From JALEFZ01 sp039817415 (GTDB lineage Bacteria; Bacteroidota; Bacteroidia; J057), in contig JBCBVV010000065.1 in NCBI GenBank assembly GCA_039817415.1, positions 1 through 33,801 of the forward strand: 33,801 bases of DNA, read 5' to 3'. The notes under the pieces were generated by a model. That model was not told where the DNA came from and made no database searches. It was given only the letters and a program-made list of their open reading frames with translations. Shown here in pieces: positions 15,051 to 22,449 of this stretch. How positions within the stretch are numbered: the first letter of the stretch is position 1; the number at the start of each line of letters is the position of its first letter. The translations under genes and the position numbers were made by a program.

Positions 15051-15791
15051 TCATTTGTCTTTCTTTATCCCTTGTAGGATTAGGAAAAGGGGGATTCTGC
15101 TTCTCCTCAAGAATTCTTTTTCATCTGTCAAAAAACGAGGATCTGGCTTAGACTCTCTCAATTCTTCTATTTCAAATCCAGCCTGTTGAAACAGCAACCA
15201 ATAATCCTGAAGGCTCCTATGGTATTTGATTACTTCTTTGCCAAGCCAATGATTCACCCTTGGACCCGAATGGAAATAGTCGTCTACAATCCAGTTTCCC
15301 CTTCTACCCTCCTGATGATAGGCCTCGTAAGAGGAAGTAATAACGGGATGCTCAATTGAACAGACAAAACATCCATTTGGCCCGAGAGAAGAGTGGATGT
15401 GAGCAAACAGAGAAGATAATTCCTCTATATAATGAAGGACCAAGCGGGAAACAACCAGGTCAAAGGGAGTTTCTTCGCCTTGCCATTCTTCAAGTGTCGT
15501 ATGCTGTATGTGAGCAGGATGGCCCCTTAGGTTTTTCTCCGCCAATAGGTACATGTTGGAGGACCCTTCAATCCCCTTGTAATAGGATGCGCCACGCAGA
15601 AGAAGTTCTTTCCCATAGCCCCCATCCCCACAGCCTAAATCTAGGACCCTTTTCCCAGAAACATCTCCAACCAACTCATCCATTATCGGCTTTTCAATTA
15701 ATTCATTGGGGGCATTGCCCTTTTGGCGTTTGGATAGATATTGTTGGAAAAAATCCTCATCATCGTATGCGGAATGGCCTTTGTAGGACAT
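15051..15791 (-). CDS. Class I SAM-dependent methyltransferase
   Basis: A 246-residue cytoplasmic methyltransferase with a Rossmann-like fold. Motif I is VLDLGCGDGGYGKELL (49-64); motif II is the acidic YKGIEGS about 20 residues later; a VVSRLVLHYIEEL segment (about 111-123) corresponds to motifs IV/V, and GCFVCSIEHPV to motif VI. The C-terminal region (about 165-215) is Trp/Tyr/Arg-rich (NWIVDDYFHSGPRVNHWLGKEVIKYHRSLQDYW), as in UbiE/Coq5-like or small-molecule methyltransferases. The substrate is not evident. It lies on the minus strand, 116 bp upstream of bestrophin and 235 bp after the MOSC gene, so it probably has its own promoter. Confidence 0.9.
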   Translation of the reverse strand: MSYKGHSAYDDEDFFQQYLSKRQKGNAPNELIEKPIMDELVGDVSGKRVLDLGCGDGGYGKELLLRGASYYKGIEGSSNMYLLAEKNLRGHPAHIQHTTLEEWQGEETPFDLVVSRLVLHYIEELSSLFAHIHSSLGPNGCFVCSIEHPVITSSYEAYHQEGRRGNWIVDDYFHSGPRVNHWLGKEVIKYHRSLQDYWLLFQQAGFEIEELRESKPDPRFLTDEKEFLRRSRIPLFLILQGIKKDK

Positions 15792-16026
15792 AGGTTTCTT
15801 CTGTTAGAAGGTATAAAGTTTGTAGTTCTTGTGGTCCCTTTCTCTAATTGTTGGTTGATAACACCATCGAAATTTCTATGACGAGCAGCACGATCTTCCT
15901 ATCGCAAACAGGAGATAGTGTGAGACAGGCCTTCTATTCTTTGAAGAGGAGAATGGACTAGCTTTGTTGAATAATTTATACAAAAGCGCAGGAGCCTAAA
16001 GAACATTCAACCAACATAGTTGAGAT

Positions 16027-16569
16027 TTAGACCTTTTCCATCTTGACAAATGGCTTTTCTGGCAGAATGACTTCTATTTTGGCTGAGATGTCAACCTTTC
16101 CTCCCTCCAAAACGATGCCCATTACGCCCGCTTTTCTGATCAGATTCCCTTCCTCATCTTTGTCCAAGAGGGCTTTCATTAAACCCTTCTGGATGGATTC
16201 TAATTGAGAACATGGATTCCTCAAACCCGTTAGCTGAATCTTGGCTTCCCCAATCTTGAGAACGGTATCTTTGGGCAGGCTCAATAAGTCTATGCCTTGG
16301 GTGGTGATATTTTCTCCCATTTGGCCTTCCTCAACGGAAAACCCTTTTCCTGCCAATTCCTCAAATAACTCAGAATGGATAAGATGAACCTGACGTAGAT
16401 TGGGTTGGTTGGGGTCCCTTTTTACCCTGGATCTATGCTTAACAGTTAAGCCCATATGCGCATCTCCTTCTACCCCCAAGCCTTTCAACAACATGATGCT
16501 CTCACTTCTGAACTTGCTAAAGGTGTGTTTGTCGCTCTTATTCAAAGCAATCACAAAGCCATTTTCCAT
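16027..16569 (-). CDS. MOSC-domain protein
   Basis: A 180-residue protein consisting of one MOSC domain, the molybdenum-cofactor or sulfur-carrier beta-barrel found in YiiM, YuaD and the C-terminus of Moco sulfurases. The features are GVEGDAHMG (32-40), the QVHLIHSELFEEL segment, GQMGENITTQGIDLLSLP (about 82-99) and LTGLRNPCSQL with the conserved Cys120. It has no MOSC N-terminal beta-barrel and no aminotransferase domain, as in stand-alone YiiM-like proteins. It follows the Dph6-like gene on the minus strand, with 71 bp between. Stand-alone MOSC proteins often act in detoxifying hydroxylated bases or in sulfur transfer; which one applies here is open. Confidence 0.9.
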   Translation of the reverse strand: MENGFVIALNKSDKHTFSKFRSESIMLLKGLGVEGDAHMGLTVKHRSRVKRDPNQPNLRQVHLIHSELFEELAGKGFSVEEGQMGENITTQGIDLLSLPKDTVLKIGEAKIQLTGLRNPCSQLESIQKGLMKALLDKDEEGNLIRKAGVMGIVLEGGKVDISAKIEVILPEKPFVKMEKV

Positions 16570-16640
16570 ATGCTCAACCCGTTAGATATGAATAGATGCT
16601 TGGTATACGAAGCCCCAAAGAAAGGGTGCAGATTTTTCTT

Positions 16641-17357
16641 CTAAATAGGAATCAAATCCTGAAACCAAAATCTCATAGATGAAGAATTTTCATCCTCAGA
16701 ATTGGAGGGTGCTTTATACGCTCGCATTACCCTTTCCCCCTTCCTAAATCTGATAGGATGGGAAAATATTGGCCCATCGTAACAGAAGGTATGAAATTCA
16801 CCATTTTCTCCACAAGGGTCTACATGTTCAGGCAAGTCCTCCAAAAATGATTGATCAATTTCCCGCCCTAGAAAGGATTCTCCCAAGAATTCCCCCTTGA
16901 TACAAACAATCACTGCCTTAAATCCCAACTTGATAAACTCCTGAATTAATGTTCGACTATCCTGTTTCCAGAGCGGATAAACTCCTTGCAAATTGTGCTT
17001 GGCTAGTTCTAGGTCTCGATAGGCTTTTAAATCCTCCAAAAATATATCCCCATAGGCTATATGGCTTACTCCCTCCTTAACAAATGACTCCAGTTCCTTA
17101 CCCATGATAGCATCGTACTCTTCCATATTGGGTTGCTCGGGTAAGCTGATTTTCCTTAAGGGTAGACCTAAGGAAGCAAGCTGCCTATCCAGCATTTCAT
17201 TCCGTAGACCATGCATCGAAACCCGCTGATAATGTCCATTGACAGTGGTGATCAATTGTTGGACATCATAGTTCGAATCCTGCATCAATGCATACAAAGC
17301 CATGGCAGCATCTTTCCCAGAACTCCATGAAAAATAGGTCTTGTGAGGAATTTTCAT
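16641..17357 (-). CDS. Dph6-like PP-loop ATP pyrophosphatase
   Basis: A 238-residue protein of the diphthine-ammonia ligase (Dph6) / adenine nucleotide alpha-hydrolase family. The PP-loop SWSSGKDAAMAL (10-21) binds ATP; a TTVNGHYQRVSMHG stretch follows (about 37-50), then EGVSHIAYGDIFLEDLKAYRD and the family-typical PLWKQDSRTLIQEFI (about 126-140) and DPCGENGEFHTFCYDGPIF (about 184-202). Bacteria lack diphthamide, so the amidated substrate must differ and is unknown. The start at 17357 (MKIPHK) is preferred over one 29 codons upstream, because a TAnnTTTG-type -7 box (TACATTTG, minus strand, 17400-17393) lies between the two. The MOSC gene follows 71 bp downstream; the promoter region is shared with the divergent gene at 17530. 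Confidence 0.85.
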   Translation of the reverse strand: MKIPHKTYFSWSSGKDAAMALYALMQDSNYDVQQLITTVNGHYQRVSMHGLRNEMLDRQLASLGLPLRKISLPEQPNMEEYDAIMGKELESFVKEGVSHIAYGDIFLEDLKAYRDLELAKHNLQGVYPLWKQDSRTLIQEFIKLGFKAVIVCIKGEFLGESFLGREIDQSFLEDLPEHVDPCGENGEFHTFCYDGPIFSHPIRFRKGERVMRAYKAPSNSEDENSSSMRFWFQDLIPI

Positions 17358-17392
17358 GCTGCAAAATAGCCTTTTGTTCTGAACATATTGAC

Positions 17393-17400
17393 CAAATGTA
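17393..17400 (-). promoter_or_regulatory. -7 box for the Dph6-like gene
   Basis: On the minus strand, TACATTTG (17400-17393) is an exact TAnnTTTG and identical to the -7 box of the divergent operon. No good -33 box was found. A single TTGGAG half-operator lies just upstream of it (minus strand, 17409-17404), so the operator protein might also touch this promoter. Confidence 0.4.
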
Positions 17401-17446
17401 TAGCTCCAATTCCTTCTTAGCCTATTCTCGTAGATAATTAACATTT

Positions 17447-17470
17447 ATTTTGGAGCAATCACTCCAAAAT
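17447..17470 (+). promoter_or_regulatory. Palindromic operator 1
   Basis: ATTTTGGAG (17447-17455), six bases, then CTCCAAAAT (17462-17470): 9-bp perfect arms. It covers the -33 box of the promoter for the gene at 17530. With operator 2 it has the size and symmetry of sites for dimeric repressors such as TetR-family proteins. Confidence 0.7.
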
Positions 17471-17481
17471 ATATACATTTG
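17448..17481 (+). promoter_or_regulatory. Bacteroidota-type promoter for the membrane protein/barrel operon
   Basis: TTTTG (17448-17452) and TACATTTG (17474-17481) are separated by 21 bp and match the -33 and -7 boxes of the phylum consensus (TAnnTTTG exact). Operator 1 overlaps the -33 box and spacer; operator 2 begins at the last base of the -7 box and would cover the start of transcription. A bound repressor would block polymerase at both places. Confidence 0.6.
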
Positions 17482-17504
17482 TATTGGAGTGGTTACTCCA
17501 ATAC
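17481..17504 (+). promoter_or_regulatory. Palindromic operator 2
   Basis: GTATTGGAGT (17481-17490) and ACTCCAATAC (17495-17504) form 10-bp perfect arms around 4 bases. The inner TTGGAG/CTCCAA is the same as in operator 1, and the centres are 34 bp apart. Confidence 0.75.
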
Positions 17505-17529
17505 AACTTAATCATAAGAACCTAAGAAC

Positions 17530-18003
17530 ATGAACCGTTCAACCTTATCTGTTTTTCTCAAGATTTCTGCCGTTCTCTGGATCATCTGGGGAGCCGTGCA
17601 CGTACTTGCAGGTGTGATGGTGATGAAGGGCCATATTGAAGGAAACCCTTCTGCTTCAGTTATCGCGGTAGCAGATGCTGAAGATCCTACCTCTCTAACG
17701 ATGGATTATCCCAAAGCGGCCGGAGCCTTGATGGCCCAGCATGGATTTAACCTATTTTGGATTGGAATTGTAACCTTCATTTGTGCCTTCTACATCTGGA
17801 GGAAGAATGGAAATGCCATTTTCCTGGCAGCCATAACTGGAGGCCTGGCAGACATAGGGTATTTTATATTCCTGGATTTAGGAGGGCATGTCCATTTTGT
17901 TCCAGGTACAGTAATGACCTTGGTCTCAGCCTCAGCCATTATCCTGAGCTTCATTGCCTATTTCCAAAGCAACAAAATGGAGCTTTTCAAGGATGCAGCT
18001 TAG
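17530..18003 (+). CDS. Small four-helix membrane protein
   Basis: A 157-residue integral membrane protein with segments near 8-30 (LKISAVLWIIWGAVHVLAGV), 68-88, 94-114 and 121-145. A hydrophilic loop (about 36-66) carries EDPTSLTMDYPKAAGALMAQHG, and TM3/TM4 carry DIGYFIFLDLGGHVHFVPG, rich in Gly, Asp and His. I recall related small four-helix proteins beside TetR regulators but recognise no named family. The gene is controlled by two palindromic operators and overlaps the downstream alginate-export-like barrel by 11 bp, so the pair is translationally coupled. A role in transporting or sensing whatever passes the barrel is inferred only from that linkage. Confidence 0.8.
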   Translation: MNRSTLSVFLKISAVLWIIWGAVHVLAGVMVMKGHIEGNPSASVIAVADAEDPTSLTMDYPKAAGALMAQHGFNLFWIGIVTFICAFYIWRKNGNAIFLAAITGGLADIGYFIFLDLGGHVHFVPGTVMTLVSASAIILSFIAYFQSNKMELFKDAA

Positions 18004-19411
18004 TAGACTAAGAATATTCATTTTTGTTATCCAAGCAGGTTTTGTAGGAGGAATCTTCGCACAAGTAAGCAAGCCAACTTCCACAAAACCTGCTTTTTTG
18101 ACAGAAAGAGCGGATGAGGACTATTCCTATTTGAAGGATAGCAGTAGGTTGAGGGGGAATGATGCCCTTAAATTCATTGCCTTTGGGGAATCCAAGAATA
18201 GCTATTTGAGTTTAGGAGGAAGTTTTAGACCTAGGATAGAGCATTTTTCCAACCAATTTTGGACAAACAATGATCTGACCTACTACAGTCAAAAAGCAAG
18301 TTTACATGCCAAGCTTCAACTTGGAAAGCATCTTAGGATTTTTGGGGAGCTTTACCATGGCTTAGTCAGTGGTAATCCCATCTTTTTACAGTCTGATGAG
18401 CTTGATGTTCACCAGGCTTTTATAGAATTCGAAACTTCCTTACCAGATCATGGACTTTTCTCTGCAAAAATTGGCAGACAAGAATTGAAGTTAGGAGCAG
18501 GGCGGTTGGTAGACCTAAGATCCGGGGTGAATATTCGAAGGGCCTTTGACATGGGAAGAATAAGCTATTCGGATAAGAAATGGGCCATCCAAGCCTTTTA
18601 TGGGAAAGAGGTCAGCATACAATTTAATGCCTTTGATAATGTAACCGGCCTTTTCAATAGAGATCAACTCAATCCACTTTTGTGGGGCGTTTTTACTCAA
18701 CTGATAGAGAAAGGTAACAAACAGTTTCAAGGACAGAATGAACTATACTATCTGGGATTTTACCGTGCTAACGGGACATTCAGCGATGTAACAGGAGAAG
18801 AAAGCAGACACTCTTTGGGAATCAGGAGATCGGGGAACCTCCATCATCAATTGAGCTACAACACTGAATTGATCTTTCAATTTGGATCTTTGGGAGATCA
18901 GGCCATTCGTGCATTCAGTTTTGAAACGGATTGGCGATATACCTTTATCAGCGCAAATTGGAACCCTTCACCAGGCTTAAAGTTAGATTGGTCCAGTGGT
19001 GATGCTGAACAAGGCGATGGTCGGGTCAACAGTTTCAACCCTATGTTTGTCAATCCTGCCATTTATTCTCTCGCCGCAGTCAATACACCTGTGAATTTGA
19101 CAGGAATTCACCCTTCCATCTTACTGTTTCCACACCCCAAACTCTTAATCAATTTTGAATATGCGCTTTATTTTCGTGCTTCCAGCCAGGATGGCTTATA
19201 TATCCCTCCACAAATCCTTAGTCGACAAGCAGACGGCCAGCTAGAAAGGCATATTGGGGATGTTATAGGGTTATATGTTCAGTTTACAGCTAATAGGTAT
19301 TTCTCTTTTGATATTCGAACTTCCTATTTCATCCCAGGAAGTTTTATCGAAGTTTCGGGACCATCAGAACCTATTTTTCATATTGCACCAACAGCGACAT
19401 TTATGTTCTAG
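17993..19411 (+). CDS. Alginate-export-type outer-membrane beta-barrel
   Basis: A 472-residue outer-membrane barrel of the alginate export (AlgE-like, PF13372) family. A signal peptide covers 1-23 (FIFVIQAGFVGGIFA/QVS). The mature protein shows the family start RADEDYSYLKDSSRLRGNDALKFI, the strand pair YLSLGGSFRPRIEHFSN, then LHAKLQLGKHLRIFGELYHG, FSAKIGRQELKLGAGRLVDLRSG and NIRRAFDMGRISY, and ends in an aromatic strand (FHIAPTATFMF). The ATG at 17993 is preferred: it overlaps the upstream membrane-protein stop by 11 bp and places the signal peptide at the N-terminus. No alginate genes are adjacent, so it need not carry alginate; in Bacteroidota such barrels are often called simply porins. 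The TetR gene follows 55 bp downstream. Confidence 0.85.
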   Translation: MQLSRLRIFIFVIQAGFVGGIFAQVSKPTSTKPAFLTERADEDYSYLKDSSRLRGNDALKFIAFGESKNSYLSLGGSFRPRIEHFSNQFWTNNDLTYYSQKASLHAKLQLGKHLRIFGELYHGLVSGNPIFLQSDELDVHQAFIEFETSLPDHGLFSAKIGRQELKLGAGRLVDLRSGVNIRRAFDMGRISYSDKKWAIQAFYGKEVSIQFNAFDNVTGLFNRDQLNPLLWGVFTQLIEKGNKQFQGQNELYYLGFYRANGTFSDVTGEESRHSLGIRRSGNLHHQLSYNTELIFQFGSLGDQAIRAFSFETDWRYTFISANWNPSPGLKLDWSSGDAEQGDGRVNSFNPMFVNPAIYSLAAVNTPVNLTGIHPSILLFPHPKLLINFEYALYFRASSQDGLYIPPQILSRQADGQLERHIGDVIGLYVQFTANRYFSFDIRTSYFIPGSFIEVSGPSEPIFHIAPTATFMF

Positions 19412-19416
19412 TTCAT

Positions 19417-19449
19417 TATATTTGAGGTTATTTATGATATAACATAAAT
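19417..19449 (+). promoter_or_regulatory. Promoter element and palindrome before the TetR gene
   Basis: TATATTTG (19417-19424) matches the -7 box exactly; no good -33 box was found. Just downstream, ATTTATG (19430-19436) and CATAAAT (19443-19449) form a 7-bp palindrome with a 6-bp spacer, where it could block transcription start. It is a candidate autoregulatory site, although its sequence differs from the TTGGAG operators. Confidence 0.45.
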
Positions 19450-19466
19450 CCATTAATTCAAGGGAT

Positions 19467-20048
19467 ATGCCTAGGGCCAAACAATTTGATGAAGAAGAGG
19501 TGGTGGAAAAGGCCATGACTTTATTTTGGAGAAAGGGGTATAGAAACACCTCTCTTACTGACCTGATTGAATATATTGGCATCAACAATGCTAGTATTTA
19601 CAATACCTTCGGTGGAAAAAAAGAGCTATTTGATCGCACGATAGAACATTATAGAAAGCAGAATTATGAAGGGATGTCCAATTTCTTGGCAAGCCAGCAT
19701 GACATTCGATTAGGGCTACGATCTGTCTTTCGAAAAATCATCATGGATGATTGGAAGGATGAAGACAAGAAAGGATGCTTTATCGCCAACACCATTTCCG
19801 AATTGCTTCCCCATGATCCAAAATTAATGGGTATCATACAAAGTTATAGGAAGGATGTGGTCAAGACTTTCCAGTCTTTTCTAGAAAGGGGAGTTAAGGA
19901 TGGTCAGATTCCTCCAAACAAGGATTTATATAACATTTCCAATCTCTTGTATACCCTTATGATGGGGCTAAAGATAGAAGCAAAATCCAAGTTAGATCCG
20001 GAAGGTTCTAGCTTGAGAGTAGATATGGTCCTTTCCTTATTGGATTAA
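19467..20048 (+). CDS. TetR/AcrR-family transcriptional regulator
   Basis: A 193-residue dimeric repressor. The N-terminal DNA-binding domain is intact (about 8-55): FDEEEVVEKAMTLFWRKGYRNTSLTDLIEYIGINNASIYNTFGGKKELFDRTIEHY, with the helix-turn-helix at about 27-47. The C-terminal half (about 75-193) is the helical ligand and dimer domain (GCFIANTISELLPHDPKLMGIIQSYRKDVVKTFQSFL). It sits 55 bp after the barrel gene and is convergent with the hydrolase gene, 7 bp from stop to stop. The adjacent operon carries two TetR-sized palindromes, so this protein is the natural candidate to bind them. The ligand is unknown. Confidence 0.93.
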   Translation: MPRAKQFDEEEVVEKAMTLFWRKGYRNTSLTDLIEYIGINNASIYNTFGGKKELFDRTIEHYRKQNYEGMSNFLASQHDIRLGLRSVFRKIIMDDWKDEDKKGCFIANTISELLPHDPKLMGIIQSYRKDVVKTFQSFLERGVKDGQIPPNKDLYNISNLLYTLMMGLKIEAKSKLDPEGSSLRVDMVLSLLD

Positions 20049-20055
20049 AAAGCCT

Positions 20056-20877
20056 TTAGGGTAACAATATTTCTTTAAGGGCCCTTTCCAAACCCAGAGG
20101 ATCATCGAGGGGGATATAATGGCCACTTTTTTCCAAAAGAGTTAGTGGGATATCTGGCTGCTGTTCTATCATTTTTCTCATATGAGCATAGCATAGCGGA
20201 TCTTTCTTTCCTACGATCAAATGCCGATCAATTTCCATTTCGCTAAACTTATCGGCCATGCTGGTCATTTCCCAGGACTTCCCCAATTCTACTGGCTCTA
20301 GAATGGTTTTCATGGTAAGATTTGTACTCCGTTTCCCATGTCTTTTGATGATCTCTCTAATTTGGGTACCGTTCCTTCCGAATTTATTTCGCATCAAAGA
20401 AGAAAGGAGGCTCCTTTGCCCAAATGGACTGGCAATGAGTTGCTTGAAGACTGGCAATTTGAAATAAACATGACTCATCGCATCAAGAGGTGTACTAAAG
20501 GGATACAATACCGTATTCAGAAGAACGAGCTGCTTGACTCTAGCTTGGTTTTGATGGGTCCACATGATGGCAGGGGGACCACCGATGTCATGTGCTATCA
20601 GAGTAACCTTCTCGTCAGCTCCCAACAGCTTATTTAGCCATTCATCTAGAATCTCTTTTTTACTAGAGAAGGTGTAGGTATGATCTTCAGGTTTATCCGA
20701 CTTCCCAAATCCTAACCAATCGATGGCGATGGCCTCATAGTGATGCTGGACCCATTGCATTTGGTCTTTCCACAATAAAGAATTGGTAGGCCAACCGTGT
20801 AGGAAAATCACTTTATCCCCTTTTCCCATTCTGGTAAAAGCTATTTCATGTGGGCCAAAAGAAAAAATATTCTCCAT
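20056..20877 (-). CDS. Alpha/beta hydrolase with Asp nucleophile (haloalkane dehalogenase/epoxide hydrolase-like)
   Basis: A 273-residue cytoplasmic alpha/beta-fold hydrolase. Oxyanion-hole region HGWPTNSLLWKDQM (27-40); nucleophile elbow LIAHDIGGPPAIMW with Asp97, not Ser, which points to haloalkane dehalogenases, epoxide hydrolases and related enzymes using an ester intermediate; GKKDP in the acid-strand region; catalytic His253 in EKSGHYIPLDDP. The cap region (about 125-190) is basic and helical (FGQRSLLSSLMRNKFGRNG). There is no signal peptide. The gene is tail to tail with the TetR gene and follows the terminator of the gene at 21017. Candidates are detoxification or hydrolysis of a small ester, epoxide or halide; the substrate is not evident. 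Confidence 0.9.
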   Translation of the reverse strand: MENIFSFGPHEIAFTRMGKGDKVIFLHGWPTNSLLWKDQMQWVQHHYEAIAIDWLGFGKSDKPEDHTYTFSSKKEILDEWLNKLLGADEKVTLIAHDIGGPPAIMWTHQNQARVKQLVLLNTVLYPFSTPLDAMSHVYFKLPVFKQLIASPFGQRSLLSSLMRNKFGRNGTQIREIIKRHGKRSTNLTMKTILEPVELGKSWEMTSMADKFSEMEIDRHLIVGKKDPLCYAHMRKMIEQQPDIPLTLLEKSGHYIPLDDPLGLERALKEILLP

Positions 20878-20917
20878 GAGTTAGTCTATCTCGTCATCCT
20901 GATTATGAAGATGCGTC

Positions 20918-20964
20918 AAAAATATCACCTCTCTACATGAAATTGATCATATAGAGAGGTGATA
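20918..20964 (-). terminator. Intrinsic terminator after the gene at 21017
   Basis: TATCACCTCTCTA (20923-20935) pairs perfectly with TAGAGAGGTGATA (20952-20964). Read on the minus strand the stem is followed by a T5 run (20922-20918). It ends the transcript of the exported protein gene before the hydrolase gene. Confidence 0.75.
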
Positions 20965-21016
20965 ATTATAAGACCTTCACAAAATGAAGTAGATCACTTT
21001 GGTTAATCTTCCAAGA

Positions 21017-22384
21017 TTAATTGGCGAAATACTGAGGAAAATCTCGCTCAAGATTAGCTTTAAGCTCCTTGATTTGTTCGGCCATAGGATGCTTTCTTTC
21101 TAGGGCTAACATAATCTGATAGCATTTCCAGCCTTCCTCAAAATTGTATGAACCATTATAAATACTTCCCAAATCCTTCCATGCACCCGTAATATAGGGA
21201 TTGACCTTTAAGGCCTCATAGAAATAATCCATTCCCTTATCAGGGGAAATGGGGGTAATTCCATTAGCCGCAAAAATGTTGAGCATGAATCCATGGGGAA
21301 TATTCAATTGGATCAATTCTTCTAGAACTTCCACCTTGTCTTGGGCCTCCTCCTCACTTCTTGACTGACTCATAGCATACATGAAGTTATTCAATATGGT
21401 ATCTTTTTCTGCCAGAGGAACGACGTTTTTCACACGCTCCAGGGGTTGAATTCCAGATGACAACAGATACTCAAATAGGACCAATAGTGCACTTAGGTTA
21501 TGTTCCTCTTCGAGGTATTGATCAGATTGTTGGAAAAGGAGAACAGAATCAGCCTCTGGGGTCGGATAAAAGGTAAACTGAAATACCAGAGAGTTAATCA
21601 AGGATACTAGGCTGGTATTTGTGTCTTTTTGGGGAATCATGTTGTCAAAAGAAAGTTCCTTTCGTTCATCCTTGATGAGTTTTACCTCCTTAAAGGTCAT
21701 TTCCTTTTCGATTTTTCGCATTACATCTACGAAGGTAAAGGACATCGATGCAGGAATTTTCTTCTCTTCAGCAATTTGTCTAAGGATAGCTGGATGCACT
21801 TCAAATTCATAGGTTAGTAGGTGCTCGTATGCATCTTGAAATGCGGCAGGTATATTTTCCTTGCTAAAGGAGATTTTGAGTAATTCTTTATCCTCATAGA
21901 AAAAGGTATAGTTATTCTTTTTGCGCTTTTGGGTGATTTGTTCTCCGATTTTGCTATCTGTTGCTTCGATTCCAAATGTAGATTCTAAGGCCACCTGATC
22001 GCCCATCATATTTTCTACTCCCCCCTTTGCCAACATATTGCCAAGGCCCTGCCTGTTATTGAATTCTGCGACTCTGTAGTTGATGATGCTATGGAGTGGG
22101 ACCATTCGAAAGAGCGTATCTTCCCGGTATCCATAAATCATTTTTTCCTTCAGGTCATACAGGACTCTGGCCCCATCTTCCTCCAAGAGTTCAAAAGATC
22201 CATCAGAATATAGTAGGTAAGCAATTGAAGAAGTAGTTTCTCCTTCCTGCATGTCTCCGACTAATTCTCCCCCTTTGAAAGAGGAACTGATCTTAGCTGT
22301 TTGTTGAAAGGAAATTTGAAGGGCGTCTTGGGCGTAGCTCCTAGCAAATAGAAGACATACAAAAAGCAGAATGCTGTGTTTCAT
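21017..22384 (-). CDS. Exported protein of unknown function with C-terminal TPR
   Basis: A 455-residue exported protein with a signal peptide (about 1-18, ending RSYA/QDALQ). The N-terminal half looks beta-rich (AYLLYSDGSFELLEEDGARVLYDLKEKMIYGYREDTLF), as in other Bacteroidota envelope proteins of unknown role. A central helical region (about 185-260) is Glu/Lys-rich. The C-terminus holds at least one TPR-like hairpin (about 381-440, DKGMDYFYEALKVNPYITGAWKDLGSIYNGSYNFEEGWKCYQIM). I recognise no named family. It lies 65 bp downstream of the GH92 gene on the same strand and could share its transcript; a strong terminator follows. Function open. Confidence 0.75.
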   Translation of the reverse strand: MKHSILLFVCLLFARSYAQDALQISFQQTAKISSSFKGGELVGDMQEGETTSSIAYLLYSDGSFELLEEDGARVLYDLKEKMIYGYREDTLFRMVPLHSIINYRVAEFNNRQGLGNMLAKGGVENMMGDQVALESTFGIEATDSKIGEQITQKRKKNNYTFFYEDKELLKISFSKENIPAAFQDAYEHLLTYEFEVHPAILRQIAEEKKIPASMSFTFVDVMRKIEKEMTFKEVKLIKDERKELSFDNMIPQKDTNTSLVSLINSLVFQFTFYPTPEADSVLLFQQSDQYLEEEHNLSALLVLFEYLLSSGIQPLERVKNVVPLAEKDTILNNFMYAMSQSRSEEEAQDKVEVLEELIQLNIPHGFMLNIFAANGITPISPDKGMDYFYEALKVNPYITGAWKDLGSIYNGSYNFEEGWKCYQIMLALERKHPMAEQIKELKANLERDFPQYFAN

Positions 22385-22449
22385 AAAGTAAGCTGTTCAT
22401 TTGGCAGCAAGTTAACTGAAGTCAGCATAAATGCCATTTTGCACAAAGG

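Noticed and set aside
15792..16026. Possible small gene between methyltransferase and MOSC genes (short ORF near 15878)
   Set aside because: Only about 28 codons, no recognisable motif, no clear start context. I see nothing else supportable in this 235-bp gap.
17358..17444. 29-residue N-terminal extension of the Dph6-like protein
   Set aside because: It spans a TAnnTTTG promoter box and precedes the conserved PP-loop start; homologues typically begin just before the SSGKD motif.
17954..17992. Upstream start for the alginate-export-like barrel
   Set aside because: The extra residues would precede the signal peptide; the start at 17993 overlaps the previous stop by 11 bp, as for coupled genes.
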